A DNA stretch of 64,000 nucleotides from Chrysoperla carnea (Eukaryota; Arthropoda; Insecta; Neuroptera; Chrysopidae), in contig NC_058341.1 of the NCBI RefSeq assembly GCF_905475395.1, positions 71,421,597 to 71,485,596 of the forward strand, written 5' to 3'. Under the pieces are notes generated by a model. It was given only the letters and a program-made list of their open reading frames with translations, was not told where the DNA came from and did not search any database. The position numbers and the translations under genes are program-made. Shown one piece after another: positions 33,305-46,369 of the stretch; position 1 is the stretch's first letter; each line of letters starts with the position of its first letter.

Positions 33305-34342
33305 CTAGACCGCTTTTTCTTGTTGAAATTTACAAGCTGCTGGGTTGGAGTGATTATTTGGTATCAGTGAACATAACGTGTAGGATTTATGGTAAAAGCG
33401 TGTTGTTGCTGTGTTTAAATTTTCAATGAAAGTAGTAGTATTTATAAAGTTTAGTTGAGTTAAATGTTGGTTAGATATTTTTTGCTTTTCCGAGGCGTTT
33501 GAAGAATAATCCAGGCGATTTGTCAATTTGTTTCATCTGTAGTTCTGTTGTCGCCTGGAGAATTAATAGCAGTAAGATCATCATCTGAAACGTAATGTTT
33601 CAGATTATTTCCATGATACGTTTTGTTTGATTTTTTCATTTTTATAGTGATGGATTTTATATGACTTTGAAAGGAGCTCTGAATCGGTTTTTTAGTTTTC
33701 CTGGGGCTGCTTGGCCTTCCTTAATTAATACATCGTCTCCTACGTTAAATGTTCGTTTTTCGTTTGTTTTTTGTCATATTGGGATTTATTTACTTCTTTA
33801 CTTTTGGTTAAATTTTCTCCTGCAACTGTCCTTATTCGTTTTAATTTGTCTTGAACTTTTTTTGATAGATTTTTATAGGTTTTTCTGGTTGCGTTCTTCT
33901 AAAATGAAGTGGGATTATGTGGATCTATCCTGAATACCAATGTGTATGGAGTTTCGTTTGTAGAACGATTTTTATGACTGTTGTATGAAAATGTTGCTAG
34001 GTATAGTATTTCACCCCAATTATCCATTTCGGCGTTAATGTATACTCGAAGATAATTTTCTATATAAGAATGTGTCCTTTCTAATGATCCATTTTTCTGT
34101 GGATGATATGGTGAAGTCAATTTTTGTTTTATGTCGAATAATTTGTTTACTTCTTTTATTAGTGCGCCGGTGAAGACCGGATCTTGATCCGTGAGGATAG
34201 ACTTAGGAAATCCGAATATACAAACATATTTCCAAAAATAGGTAGCTGTTGTTTCAGCTTTTCTATCTGACATTGGAAAAGCTTGCAGATGTTTCGTTGG
34301 GTGATCTTGTTTGGTTAAAATAAATTGTTTATTTATATCCAT
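33305..34342 (-). pseudogene. gypsy-1 integrase
   Basis: The catalytic core is in one 147-codon frame (34342-33899): HLQAFPMSDRKAETTATYFW, ILTDQDPVFTGALI with the central aspartate, and HPQKNGSLERTHSYIENYLR with the glutamate. It ends NETPYTLVF. This motif set matches Ty3/gypsy integrases of the 412/mdg1 type. Downstream frames to 33305 are broken. The element lacks an intact polyprotein. Confidence 0.7.
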
Positions 34343-35756
34343 TTCTTTGTCTGTACGGACAACGGTAGTGTTCCTTCCTCAGATACAGTATTCTCGCTTG
34401 GTTCTGCATTATTTGGTTGTGTTTCATTTGGTACTACCTCGTCTGGGTCTGTGTTGTCTGTATCTGTATCATCTGGTACTTCGATGACTTCGATGTCATT
34501 TTTTTTGTTTTTCATTTGAGATATTTAGTTCGTTATGTAGTATATTTTGTATTTCATCCTCAGCTAGGAGCGTAGATTAGTGTTTATTTTCGACATTTTA
34601 CTTTCGATATTATTATTAAAATGGTATAACAATAGGTCATTTAGGTAATTTGTTTGAATTGATTTATCTATAAATTCTAAATCGATGAAAGTGTTGAAGT
34701 CATGTGATGTAAGTGCTACTTCGTCCACTACTTCATATAAAAATTTTGGGTTTATTTTATAATTTTCGTGTTTTAAGATTATATTTTGATTAGCATTTTC
34801 TTTTCTTAGAACTTGACCAAGATTTGCATTTTTAAGTTCATTTGAGGTAAAATTGTTTAAAATAAATGTTTTTAAATTTTCGTTAGTATTTAAACATTTG
34901 CACATGGTATTATTAAATTTATAATGGTTGCTATATCGCAGCCAGGGTTAAATCTCATTATTGGATTTGATTTTTTATTGAATTTTTGAAAATCTTCATA
35001 AGATTTTTCTTTATGTATCATTGCAACAAATATTGGGCTACTTAAAGTGTCTGCCGTATAATTTGTTTTTCTCGGTGTGTAATTTATATTGTATTGTTAG
35101 TTCATAAGTGTTAGTCTCCAACGTACAAGCCTGCTAGTAGGGTCCTTAACAAAATTTGGCTATACTAATGGGCGGTGATCAGTTTTCACCAAACATTCGC
35201 GGCCATAATGGAAATGGTGCAAATTTTTTATAATAGCAAGGCGTTCCTTCTCTATAGTAGAGTAGTATTTGTCCGGCTTTGTTTAATGTGTAAGAGTAGT
35301 ATGCGATAGGTAAATCTACTCCGTCATACGATTGTGTTAGTAAGTCAGATTTGAAGCATCTGTGGCAATTGAAAACATTTTATTATCATCGGGGTATTGT
35401 AGAATTGGTACTGAAGTAATCTTTGATATTAAGGTTTCAAACGAATTGTTATATTATTCGTCGAATATGAATTTTTGATTTTTCTTTAATAGTTTGGTTA
35501 AAAGCTTGACTATTTCACCGTAATCCTTTATAAATTTTCCAGTATCCAGTTAAACCTAGGAAACTTTGAATTTGCTTAATGTTTTTTGATTCGTTTAAAT
35601 AGAATTTTTTCAATTTTTCTTTTTGTGATTTTATACCGGATAAAGTTATTTTAACTATATGATGTGTTCGTCTAGACTTTTCGAAGAATAATCAGGTCAT
35701 CTAGATAACACACACATTTTTTTTGTGTAAAATTTGGTCATGAAATATTTTATTCA
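34343..35756 (-). pseudogene. gypsy-1 RT end, RNase H and spacer
   Basis: Next to the Harbinger insertion the reverse transcriptase continues with NKIFHDQ and the catalytic CYLDDLII (about 35680-35700). An RNase H trace follows near 35210-35100 (GRECLVKTDHRPLV, then RLVRWRL). A 113-codon frame at 34905-34564 and an acidic 60-codon frame at 34515-34333 lie between RNase H and integrase, where a linker is expected. Stops and shifts are frequent. Confidence 0.65.
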
Positions 35757-35999
35757 TAAAGGTGCAATTTCATGCTGACGCTTGACGCTGGTTGAGAGCG
35801 TCAAATCTAGTCACGTGGTCCAATTTCGACTAGAGCGTCATCTTTAATAATTCTAGCGTCAAATCAACGAGCGTCAAGCGTCAAACCTCATAACCTTGCG
35901 TGAAAGCGTCAAAACAAAAAAACGTAAACAGAATCTGTGACTTTATTAGTAAAGATTGAGTATTTATACGTAGCTGGATATTTTATTACAAATCAAAAA

Positions 36000-37474
36000 A
36001 TGATTGGTGCCAACAAATATCAGAAATGGATTTACGAATGCCAAAAAAAAATTTACGAAGCAGAGATAGCTTCAATTAAGCGAAAAAGAATTTTAGCAGC
36101 TCTATTATTAAGTGAAATGTTTTCTGAAATGAAGAATAAAAAAAGAGTTTATACAAAAAAACAGTTCTGGATTCATCCTATATTTAAATTACGGCGTGAA
36201 CATGGCTTTTTTGAAGCGATATTTCCGACTTTGAGTTCGTTCTCTGATAAATTTGAGAACTATTTTAGAATGTCATCAACCCAGTTTGAAGAATTGTTGT
36301 GTTTAATTGGTCCTTATATTTGCAAAAAAAAAGTAGTAAGAGAAACTATCTCGCCATCAGCACGACTTGCACTGACACTAAGGTAAAAGTTATTTACAAT
36401 ATTTTTCATGATAAATAATTAATTTCATCATTATGTTTATTTAAACTTCTGTTATTAGATACTTAGCAACGGGAGATTGTTTAAGTTCAATATCTTATCA
36501 ATACCTTGTTGGTTTCTCAACAACTGTGAAGATAATAGAAGAAACATGTCAAATTATTTGGGATATTTTGAAACAAAAAGTACTCCCATATCCACTAAAT
36601 ACTGCTGACTGGCTCAAAATAGCAAATGGCTTTGAAGAACAATGGCAATTTCCGCATTGCATTGGTGCAATTGATGGAAAGCATGTGAGAATACAGGTAA
36701 AACATTGTTTAATTTCTTTGCTTACAATACTCGTCTAACAATTTATATATTTATGAATACTTCTTGCAGTGTCCAGACAATGGTGGTTCATCATATTTTA
36801 ACTATAAATATCATCACAGCATCGTATTATTAGCTATTTGTGATGCTAACTATTCTTTTACTTTTGTGGATATTGGCGCTTATGGTCGGCGCAGCGACGG
36901 AGGTATATTTCGTGACTCTGAAATGGGTAAAAAGTTTGAGAAACGAGAGATGAATGTTCCAAAACCGGAGCTGCTAACGGTTGATGGCATGCCTTTACCA
37001 TATGTATTAGTTGGTGACGAAGCTTTTCAGTTAACTAGTTTTTTAATGCGACCATATCCTGGAAGAGGTGGTCTTAATCAAGAGCGTCATATTTTCAACT
37101 ATCGGCTTAGTCGTGCTCGAAGAACAATAGAAAATGCTTTTTGCATATTGGTTAGTCAATGGAGAATATTGAAAAAACCAATAGAATCTACTGTTGAGAA
37201 CGCAGTGAAGATTGTTCAAGCAGTAGTAGTTCTTCACAATTGGCTTAGAAAATCTGATAATGATAATACTTACATTCCATCTGAAATGGTAGATAATGAT
37301 GGACCAAATGGATTTGTACCTGGACTTTGGAGAAAAAACAGCGATTCCGCTCTAGAGGACAACAAAGCTTATGGTAACAATTTTAGCAGTCGCATAGCTA
37401 CACAAATTAGAGAAGAATTCTGTGACTACTTTAACTCAGAAGGAGCTGTTCACTGGCAATACAACAGAAATTAA
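36000..37474 (+). CDS. PIF/Harbinger transposase (HARBI1-like nuclease), 3 exons
   Basis: Exons 36000-36382, 36459-36696 and 36770-37474 join in frame through GT/AG introns of 76 and 73 bp to give 441 residues. The ATG at 36000 is chosen because it is the first in the frame. The DDE core shows HCIGAIDGKHVRIQ (first D), the block AYGRRSDGGIFRDSEMG, LVGDEAFQL (second D) and RARRTIENAFCIL (E). The N-terminal part has FRMSSTQFEELLCLIGPYI. No stop or shift is found, so it could encode an active nuclease. Harbinger transposases need the DNA-binding partner coded on the opposite strand. Confidence 0.9.
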
Positions 37475-37605
37475 CATTTAAAAAAATTGTACAAAATATT
37501 TAAAAAGACTAATTTTTATATTAATTATTTACAAGAATAAATTGAAACAATTTTTCATTGCACTTTTTATTTATTACGATGAAAATTATAAAAAAAAAAC
37601 TTGTA

Positions 37606-39000
37606 TCAGTTTTCGGCCGAAAACTTCTGACCATATTTTTGGACCAAGTTTAAAACTTGCATGCATGCATCAAAGTGATAATTTGCGGGAAATTTCCTTA
37701 TTTGTTCAGCAGCCCCACTCAATAAATGGTCAATTAAATCCATTGTAGGTTTTTCGGGTAATACTAATGGCGGATTTTCTTTTGACATAACATCAACAAG
37801 ACGGTTTATAGCTTGTATTGATGAGCTGTCTTGAGACTCATTTCCTTTATTCCTGCTACGTCTGGACTGACTAGAGACTAAACATTTAGTATAAAATTAA
37901 AACTATTAGTATTATTATTATTATTTTTTATTATTATTCATCTATTTCATGTACCTGGTGTGCTGTGATTTAGATGAGAAATATTATCCTCCACGGCAGT
38001 ATCGGTATCGTCAGTAAAAGCGTCAGAATTGATTTGGTTACTCTCATTTTCGTCCAATTGGTTGTTACTTGAGCTTTCGACATTACTGCTGGTGCTAAAA
38101 TTTCTCAATATTATTAACATCGAATGATCAATTCTCGTTATAATTTTAAAATTAATTATACTTACTTTTTTAAAAGACAGGAATCTCGCAAAAACTCACA
38201 ACGTTGGTAGAATTTCCAATTTTCTTTTGGAGTAATTCTCGCTGAGCCACTAGCCCGATGTTCTGCTCTGACTATTTTTCTATACGTGTCACGAAGACTT
38301 TTGAATTTTGTTTTTGCATTCTCGGCGCTGATAACATCTGCAATTTATTAAATTCAATAGGTTTATTAACGCAATTACTCACTAGCATGATGAAAAGAAA
38401 ATAAATAGTTTAGTATTTTCAGTACAGTACCATTTAATTCAGCTGATACCTCTTGCCACAAAGCAGCTATTTTTTCTCTGCTGCGTTCCTCTATTGGAAT
38501 CTCAAAATTCCATAAAGGAATTCTATCTTCAACAGCCATCAGGAGAATCTCAACTTCATCGTCGCTTAACTTCTTCTGCTGATTTACTTGTTTAAGCTGA
38601 CTTCTCTTGATTTTCTTTGCCGGAGACTCTAAGAATTTATTATTGCTTGCATCATCGCAAACAACTTGTTCCCCACCATCTTCACAAGCAGATCGACGAA
38701 CGATGGTTTTTCCATCATCTAAAAATACATTTTTACATTTTATTCTCTTATTGTTTCATGTCACTTAGATATAACTTACCCAATACAGGATAAAAATAAT
38801 TATTATTGTCCACAAAAATTTTATTATAACCTTCCACGCATGAATGCGAATTGTAGTCGGTAACAATTGTTTCACATATACCACATGTGTACACAACTTC
38901 TATTGTCTAAATAATAAAAAAAAATGATCATTATTTATTAAGGAAATGTCAAGCTTAAATTCTTTGAATTTAAGAATTAATAACTCACCTCTTCATCCAT
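37606..39000 (-). CDS. MADF-domain partner protein of the Harbinger element, 6 exons
   Basis: Six exons can be joined: 39000-38989, 38906-38780, 38719 to about 38428, 38338 to about 38169, about 38095-37956, and about 37880-37606. The start MDEE runs into TIEVVYTCGICETIVTDYNS, a possible zinc-binding part. The middle has a MADF/Myb-like domain with IPLWNFEIPIEERSREKIAA, KTKFKSLRDTYRKIVRAE and ENWKFYQRCEFLRD. The C-terminus (LLSGAAEQIRKFPANYHFDA) resembles a short self-association end. Introns are small with normal borders. In Harbinger elements this protein carries the transposase to the nucleus and to the termini. All exons are open. Confidence 0.75.
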
Positions 39001-39354
39001 TACGGTTTTAACAAAATAAAGAAATTAGGTTTATAACCATAAACAAACTCTTAAATAACAAACTCTTAAAGCAAACTCTTGAATATATTCAAGCTTATAC
39101 TTGAAATCGCTGTACAAGTAATCACTTGTCACAATATTTATAAAAATAATTGTCTAATAGTTATAAGATTTGTTAGAGAGATTTGAATTTGAAGACAGAT
39201 CAAAGTTTACGAAAGTACTCAGTGTAAAAAGCTAAACAATGTTTAGCTTTGACGCTAGAATTATTAAAGATGGCGCTCTAGTCGAAATCGGACCACGTGA
39301 CTAGATTTGACGCTCTCAACCAGCGTCAAGCGTCAGCATGAAATTGCACCTTAA

Positions 39355-41341
39355 GACTTTGGAAAGTCGCTGGAGCGTTTACCAAACCAAATGGCATTCG
39401 AAGGAATTCGAAATGACCGTGACCAACGGTGGAGGCTGTCTTGGGAATATCCTCGGACTTTAGAGAGCCGAGAAATACTTGTTTCGTCCTAAATTTGATA
39501 GTATTTCGCCAATTCGTGGAAGTGGGTAAATATTCGGCATGTTTTTTTTTTTTTGCTTAAGCATCCTTTAGTCAATTACCATACGATATTAGTTTTTATC
39601 TACAATCCAAACAGGAGAATTATATGGACTTTTACTTTTGCGAATAATATTATTTTTAAGTAATTCGTCAATTTGTCTTTGTGCTTCTTCACGTAATTGT
39701 TTGGGTAGAGGATAGATTTCATTTGTAATTGCACTCTCATCAGTCAATTTAATTTCATTTTCAATTTTATTTGTGCACCCTGGTATATCTTTTTCTAATT
39801 TTACAATTGGATTGTATTCAATAATTACTTCGGTTAGTTAAGATTTTTCTTTAATTTGTCCGTACGTAATAGTTTTAAAATTTCATCTTTCCTAGATGGT
39901 TCGATTTTTTTATTAAAAATTTGCACGGGATCTAAAGAAATTGAATAAGTTTTATAAATTAATTACAGCATTATGTTTCGTTAGAAAATCTATACCTAAA
40001 ATTCTGTCATATGTTACAGTGTCACTATCCACTAAATGAAAAAAATGATGAAATTTGTGACCGTTTTTAGTCAGGTAGAGTGATACAAGTCCAAATGATG
40101 AAATTGTTCCATCAGTTATTCCTTCAATTGATATTCTAATATTACTATTTATTTCAGTTTTATGATTGAGATTTAATTTGTTAATTTTTAATAAGCCAAC
40201 ACTAGCACCTGTGTCAATTAGAAATTATGTTGATTGTTTCGAAAGTGTTCGGAATTAAATAAAAGTTTTTTATCATTTATTATTGCATTTGGAAGTTTAG
40301 TGATGTCCATTCTGTTGACTTGCTCGTAGTTGGGGCTTCCGTTAACCCGAGCGGTTTGTAGTTAAAATGATTTACATAGTTATTGGAATTATTTGATTAA
40401 CCTGAAGTACTGGGATTATTTGAGCCACTATTAGCGTTAACTACTTTGGGATTTAAATTATTTAAATTTTCGTTAAAACGTTTTTTTCGGCATTCGTCAA
40501 TTTTAGGCACTTTAAATTTACAATAAGTACATTATTTAAAATTATTATTTCGACTATCTGAGCGTGTAATGCCTCTCCAGAAGAAGAATTATTAAATTGT
40601 GAACTATTATTTTCATTTCGGCAGTCTTTAGTATTATGATTATTTTTTCTACAAATTTTAAAATACTTTCGCGAATTATTTGAATGTATATTATTTAAGT
40701 TTGTATTCCTAAGTTGGTTTTGCATGTTAATGAACGCTTCCCTTTCGCTTGCTATTGATAACGCTTCATTGATTGAGTTACAATTTTTGTGAAATAGAAT
40801 GTTGGATATTTCAGGTTTACAATGGTGTGTAAACCTTCTAAGGTTTACTTAATTAATCCTCGATTAATGCTAATTTTCCAATTAGCATGGATTTTGAAGT
40901 AGTTTTTTCTTTTACTTTATGAATTATGCGAGAATATAGACGTTCAATACAGAGTAAAATTCTTTTATTGATACATTCGGTTTCAGTTTACATATTTCCA
41001 ATTGTTCATGTTAGAATGTAAAGCTTTCAGTAATTTGAAAAATTTGTTCTAATTTTTGTTTTAGATTTGCAAAAGTTTTAATGTTTGTGGCCTTTAGTTT
41101 ATTTTTTGCATCGGCAGATACTTTAGAAAATATTAAAGACGTTAAGGCTCTTTTTGAGAATCTTGTGAAAGATTTAAAGCATTTTCGGCATTTTGTAAAA
41201 AATTTTAAAGTTCGGCTGGATTGTCATTATACGATGTAATAATTTGTGCGCTATTGGAATTTTTTCGGTATCGACAAATGAATCCTCATCTTCAGAGATT
41301 TTTGGTTGAGGATAATTATTTCGTGATGGGTGAGAGGACAT
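39355..41341 (-). pseudogene. gypsy-1 gag, protease and first half of RT
   Basis: Starting at ATG 41341 (MSSHPSRNNYPQPKISEDED) come a gag with many breaks and a zinc knuckle YFKICRKNNHNTKDC (about 40640). The protease motif LIDTGASVGLLKINKL lies near 40210. The reverse transcriptase ends at the Harbinger element with [16 protein letters not shown]. All of these are in changing frames, so the element is dead. The order and motifs identify a Ty3/gypsy polyprotein. Confidence 0.75.
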
Positions 41342-41607
41342 TGTGAATTGTGAATGGGATAAAAATTATTTAAAAAGTTAACAGCAGGAGCAAAATAAAC
41401 AATTCGCTTACCTTGATACTAGCTCGGCTTTGCTGCGTCTAGACCTAGACTGGTCTGGAACTGTTTAAACTTTGGTTGTTTTTGTTATTGTTGAACCCCT
41501 TTTGAATGTTATTATGCAAGCACCGTCTTGATCTGGTATTTTTCCAAGCTGGTAATGTTCGGAAATCGCAATTTTTAAGTTTTTCAACATTAACTAAGAC
41601 GTAGCAT

Positions 41608-41626
41608 TATCCTGACAGGATCGCCA
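41608..41626 (-). promoter_or_regulatory. gypsy-1 primer-binding site
   Basis: Next to the LTR end the minus strand reads tggcgatcctgtcagga. The tggcga start fits a tRNA primer site of the 412/mdg1 type (arginine tRNA in those elements as I recall). The tRNA itself was not checked. Confidence 0.45.
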
Positions 41627-41630
41627 ATTT

Positions 41631-42013
41631 TGTCGTGACCTCCAATTTCACTTTTAGGAAAATTAATTTTGTCCGAAAATTGTTAGTTGTTCTCCTATGA
41701 AATGGATTCGACTGGAAATCCTTCAGTTCAGTTTAAATTAAATGTTGATTACTTCTATTATTGATCGTCGTATTCAGGATGTTTTTAAATTATAACAATT
41801 TGTTAACTTTTAATTAAATTGGAATTGAAAATAAAATTTAAAAATATAATAAAATTATATTACATAAAAGGATTTTATTAGAAAGTGAAAATATATTTAA
41901 AAACTCAAAAATATGGAAAGATGCTGGGCCCTTGAATTAAGTAGATCGTTTTAGGCTGTCTATGCGTTCCTGAAATCCTGTCAATCAGGGAAAGATAAAA
42001 AAAAAATATCATA
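41631..42013 (-). repeat. gypsy-1 5' LTR, truncated
   Basis: It starts tgtcgtgacc on the plus strand, directly beside the primer-binding site. It contains the 60-bp core shared with 30917-30977. Its outer end is cut by the gypsy-2 LTR at about 42014. Confidence 0.5.
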
Positions 42014-43190
42014 AAAAGTTCAGTCTCATTTAATAACTTCAAAAATCTGAATTAAACAGTCTTACTATTATTACATCAAAACTACTATTACAAATATAAA
42101 TACTATTATTACAATAGTTTATTATCACTACATAAAAAAAATCTATCTTTATTACAGTAGAAAATTTACTATCATTTTACAATAAACTCTCGTATAATAC
42201 TTTAAGGATAAATTTGCCAATAAATATATATATAAGTCTATTATTTTCTTTTTAAAATACATCTATGAACATCAAATGTCAAACCAAAGAAAAATATGCG
42301 TAGTATTTTTAAAATTGAAGTGACAACCCATGCTTCCACTGTTTTCAAAAAAAAATAAATAAAATGTACAAAATAATACATTCAAACAAAATGTGACCAC
42401 AGTTAGTGATATTTGTTATGTTTAAAGGTATCAAAAATTAATTAACCTAAAAAGTTTATACCACAGAAAATTGTATACTTTGGAAAAATATACAAAATAT
42501 TAAAATGCTGTGGGTAAACGTTATAATAATTCAAAATGGATTAACTGACACTCAAAAATACTGCCATGCGGAGCATAGTGTCCAAGTTTGGAAGGATCAT
42601 CAAAGATTCTTCACAATACATTAAAACAATGGAAACAAGAATATTATCAAATCAAGTTCAAAACACTGGTAACTTAGAAAACATTTTTTTTTTTTAAATT
42701 AATATTGATTTGACCAAAGAAACAAAAACGACCCTAAATTAAAACACTTCATCTACATATTATTGTATAATTATTAAATTAGATTATAATAAATGTGTTG
42801 TATTGATTAAAAAAAAAAATATTACCTTTTGTTACATTGATTAATTCAAAAAGATACCTGACTTTTTCCTTTAAATAGATGAAAGCACCATAGTGGACCG
42901 TTTGCGAAACTTTAGCCAAATAAAAATCCAAACAAAATTTAATACATCTCAAGTTTTACGATGAGAAGTTGACTCGACAAAATTTCCATGCAAAAGAGAA
43001 TGGTTCTCTTCAAAAAATTTGCGATAACATCTCGCAAGAGAAGGTGAGAAGATAGTCTCATCCTTGTCTAACAAAATTTGTTTTTATATCCCTGTCTAAC
43101 AAAATTGTTTTATTTTTGTAGGTTCGAAAACAGTCGCTTGGTTAAAGAAAAAAATCAAGTACCCTTTATTAACAAAAAAAAATAATCTCA
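42014..43190 (-). repeat. gypsy-2 3' LTR
   Basis: It matches the 5' LTR closely, but carries 277 bp (about 42500-42770) and 19 bp (near 42955-42975) not present there. The outer ~35 bp of the 5' LTR have no match here. A purine-rich tract (cctgggg on the minus strand) lies directly upstream. Confidence 0.8.
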
Positions 43191-43338
43191 CCCCAGGGGG
43201 CAAAAAAAAAAATTAGCGAGATGCTAATTATTAATGAAACTAAATAGAAATTAAATTAGCTTAGTGAAATAAGGCAGTTAGAAAACTAGAAATATGATAA
43301 ATTACCCGTCAACGAATACGACCACTTCGATGATGACC

Positions 43339-43822
43339 TCAGGTATAATATGGCCGAAGATTGTAGATTGACATTCCAAAAGTTGACTTATTGCTGTTAG
43401 TGGGTTTTAATCTAACCGATGTTGGAGATGTGAATTTCTGTATCTTATACGGTCCGTTGTATTTCGCTGTAAATTTGGCTGATATATTTTTGTTGATGTT
43501 CGGCGCCAAATTTTTAACCATCACCAATTGTCCAATTCTGTACTTTGAAACTGATGGTCTGTTCAAAGTTCTGTTAAGACGTTGTTGATGGGCGAGTTTT
43601 AATGCATCGTTAATTTGCTGTTGCGACGGTTTCACAGAGCTTGTGACTAAATTTGTTAGCTCGTTGATGATAATAAATGGCGTTATTAATTTTCTTCCGA
43701 AATAAACTTCTGCTGGTGTAGTGTTTATAGTATTCTTAAATGAATTGTTGTAGTTAAATATTACAAAATTGAGAAATTTCGACCAATTTTTGTGTTGAAT
43801 CGAATACTCTTTAAGAATGCAC
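43339..43822 (-). pseudogene. gypsy-2 integrase, C-terminal part
   Basis: It starts directly at the gypsy-3 border with CILKEYSIQHKNWSKFLNF and goes on to NNSFKNTINTTPAEVYFGRK. The C-terminal part contains YRIGQLVMVKNLAPN and KYNGPYKIQKFTSPTSVRLK. The end of pol is at 43339. It is the direct continuation of the integrase at 56289-58163. Confidence 0.85.
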
Positions 43823-44840
43823 TGAAGCAGAAAAAAGAAAAAACAACCCTTGTAGGGGTTCAATCTGCTATAACGGAAATTTTAATAATAATCAAAATTT
43901 CTAAAGATTTAAAATCTACGTTGAAATATAAAAATTGACAATAAAAAGGTGTGTGGGCCCATAAAGTATGTGATAAACGATGTTCACACATACCCCCAGA
44001 GGAGGTGGATCTTCCACATGGTGTGCGGACGTAACCGCGTGAAATAGGGGTCGGCTTCACCGAAACCCCATACTCCGTTTTGGTGCTGTGAGAAAGATTA
44101 ATAAATTGTATTACTATGTACAAAGGTCATTTATTTATCAACCCAAAAAATAAAAAATGTACAATTGTGAAATTCAAATAAGGTATTTACAAAACATATT
44201 ACAAACCAAGATTTGGATTCTGTAGAAAGTATTGATAATACAATATCATACCATCTCTATGACGGTTTCTATATATATATACATATATACAAAATTAGTA
44301 AACAATTTACGAAAAGGTAAAAATCTTTCAGACTAAAACTACTTATATCACTACAAGTAATATTTAAGAATATTATTTTAACCAAAAATAATTAATATAC
44401 AATTGGCTATTTGAATAACACGTGTCAAACCTTTAAGGTTATTTAAAAAACCAAAGGGTTGCGTTAATTTATAGAAAAAAAATCATATCTCACCGGAATA
44501 AAGGTAACACAAATTGTCACGATGGTTTTTAGTAAAATAATTCCATAATTAGTTTAATCAAAATGTAAATCAGAATATTTCTCCATTATGGATGGTTAAA
44601 TTCCATTATATATATATACGTACGCCATGCGTACTTAGTCAATTAATTTGACATGTCTGTTCAAATGCTGATGTAAGAAGGAAGTACTCATACCTATTTC
44701 AACATGACCATAGCTAGGGCGAGTAGAGCGCCACTAGTCAGTAACTAAAAATACATATCTAACTTAGGTCTGTTCCAATTGACAGGTTTGAGACAGGTTT
44801 GAGATGAAATGCTTGTTCCAACAACAAAAATTTCATAACA
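43823..44840 (-). repeat. gypsy-3 3' LTR
   Basis: 1018 bp, tgaagcag to ttcataaca on the plus strand. A purine-rich tract (cgtgggggaa on the minus strand) lies directly upstream at 44841-44850. The sequence is nearly identical to the 5' copy. One substitution was noted (gtaaccgcg against gtaacctcg). Confidence 0.93.
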
Positions 44841-46369
44841 TTCCCCCACGAAAAAGGGAAAAGAAAAAATTTTTTTTTGAAATAAAATGAAGGAGAAAAA
44901 AAAATTTTTTTCTTTGAAACGTCTATCACGAAGACAACGATCCAAAGTGAGAAAAAAAGAAAAAGAAAATAATAATACACACAGTGTTATTCAAAAGCGA
45001 TTAGCCTAAGCAAGAAAAAGAAAAATTAAATAACTAAATTTAATTACAAGATAGCTCACATATATAGGTAATGAATATACCCGGACTTACTCGAGTATGT
45101 GAGACCATAAAATAATTTTACTATTTAATACTTAAAATTAAACCTAATAAAATTTAGAGAAAAAATCGAGAAGTACCGTTTGTCCAATAATTCAAGCTTT
45201 AACAAACATTTGATTGGATTAAGAAAAAAAATTTATTTAAAGTTTAATTTTTTTCACTATTCACAGTTCAGTATTTGTAGATTGAAGAGGTATAACGAAT
45301 TTTCATACGTTGAATCAACGTTGCTCCAGAATATCATATGGACCAAGGTAACTATCAGAGAATATTTTCACCCAATGTAACGTAAAGTAGTAACTCATAC
45401 GATGGTATCGATTTTCCAAGTGTAATTAGACATATCCAGCAAAATTATCGGTGATCTTGACCATAAATTATTAATTCATGTTACGGTATAAGTATTCAAA
45501 TTGTAATTAGGTGTAGAAATTATCCATCACATATTTCAAAAAATAACTTTAATATGTTTTAAGTTCAACAATTGCTTGAGCGTCAATCCATAACAACAAT
45601 GGATGATACGTTGTCAACAATATTCATGATAACAATTCCCAAATAACGAACCATCATTCGAAGCAAAAAAAAAAATTGCGTTAATCGTTCTACGATTCCA
45701 ATTTTGTATCAATGATATCTCCAAATACATATTTCCATCATGTTATCTTAATACTGTAGCAATTACGATTACAAGGGTTACTCAAAATTTTCCGAATATG
45801 TTACCAACGGACCGTTATCAGCAGCCAATATAGTTGATGATACCATTAAACTTTCGGAAACAGTTCACTCGCAGATAAAGTCACATAGTTTTTAAAACAC
45901 TTTTTAATTTTATGAATTAACAAATTTTGCGCTCAAAGCGAGAAGAAAAAAAATTAAAGAGCTTGAATTACCGGAAAAAGGGCATTCTTTGAATATGATG
46001 TTCAATCGAACATAAAGATCCCAAAGGATAAGGTTTCGAACTATAAACGATCTGAAATTTAAAAAAATTATGTAGCCATATTATAATGAATGTCAAATAA
46101 TCATTCAAAAATGAAGCTAAGGACCATATGAGTACTCGAAGAATTTACTTAAATAATGAAATTGTTCGAATCAGGACTCATTTTTGGTACATTTAGAAAA
46201 AACAATAGATAAATCAAATTAAATTCAAATTACCTAACTTAGTTAAATTTTTCAGCCCAATTTTCAATAAAATAGGGGCAATTTATATTCAAATTTATAT
46301 AAATTTAAATGGGTTTCACATGTTTAATGTGGCACCTTTTTACCGAATCATTTTCGACGTGACGAAGGA
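44841..46369. other. gypsy-3 non-coding region between pol and 3' LTR
   Basis: About 1.5 kb of A+T-rich sequence without a credible ORF. An envelope gene could have stood here, but none is recognised. Confidence 0.5.

Larger units (their letters stand above)
35760..39351 (+). mobile_element. PIF/Harbinger element, two genes, TAA duplication
   Basis: Terminal inverted repeats of about 104 bp (35760-35863 and 39248-39351) differ at only two positions seen. The tips read AGGTGCAATTTCATGC. TAA flanks both ends (35757-35759 and 39352-39354), the standard Harbinger duplication. The repeats contain several GACGC/GCGTC units that could be transposase-binding sites. The element holds a transposase gene on the plus strand and a MADF-protein gene on the minus strand, arranged tail to tail. 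It cuts the gypsy-1 reverse transcriptase between the family's QSL and MN residues. Confidence 0.92.

Noticed and set aside
36764..37474. Harbinger exon 3 as a separate gene
   Set aside because: It joins in frame with two upstream exons through normal splice sites and lacks its own ATG.
43860..44123. Frame on the minus strand inside the gypsy-3 LTR (also in the copy at 55338-55571)
   Set aside because: It lies wholly in the LTR, has no family, and the two copies simply reflect LTR duplication.
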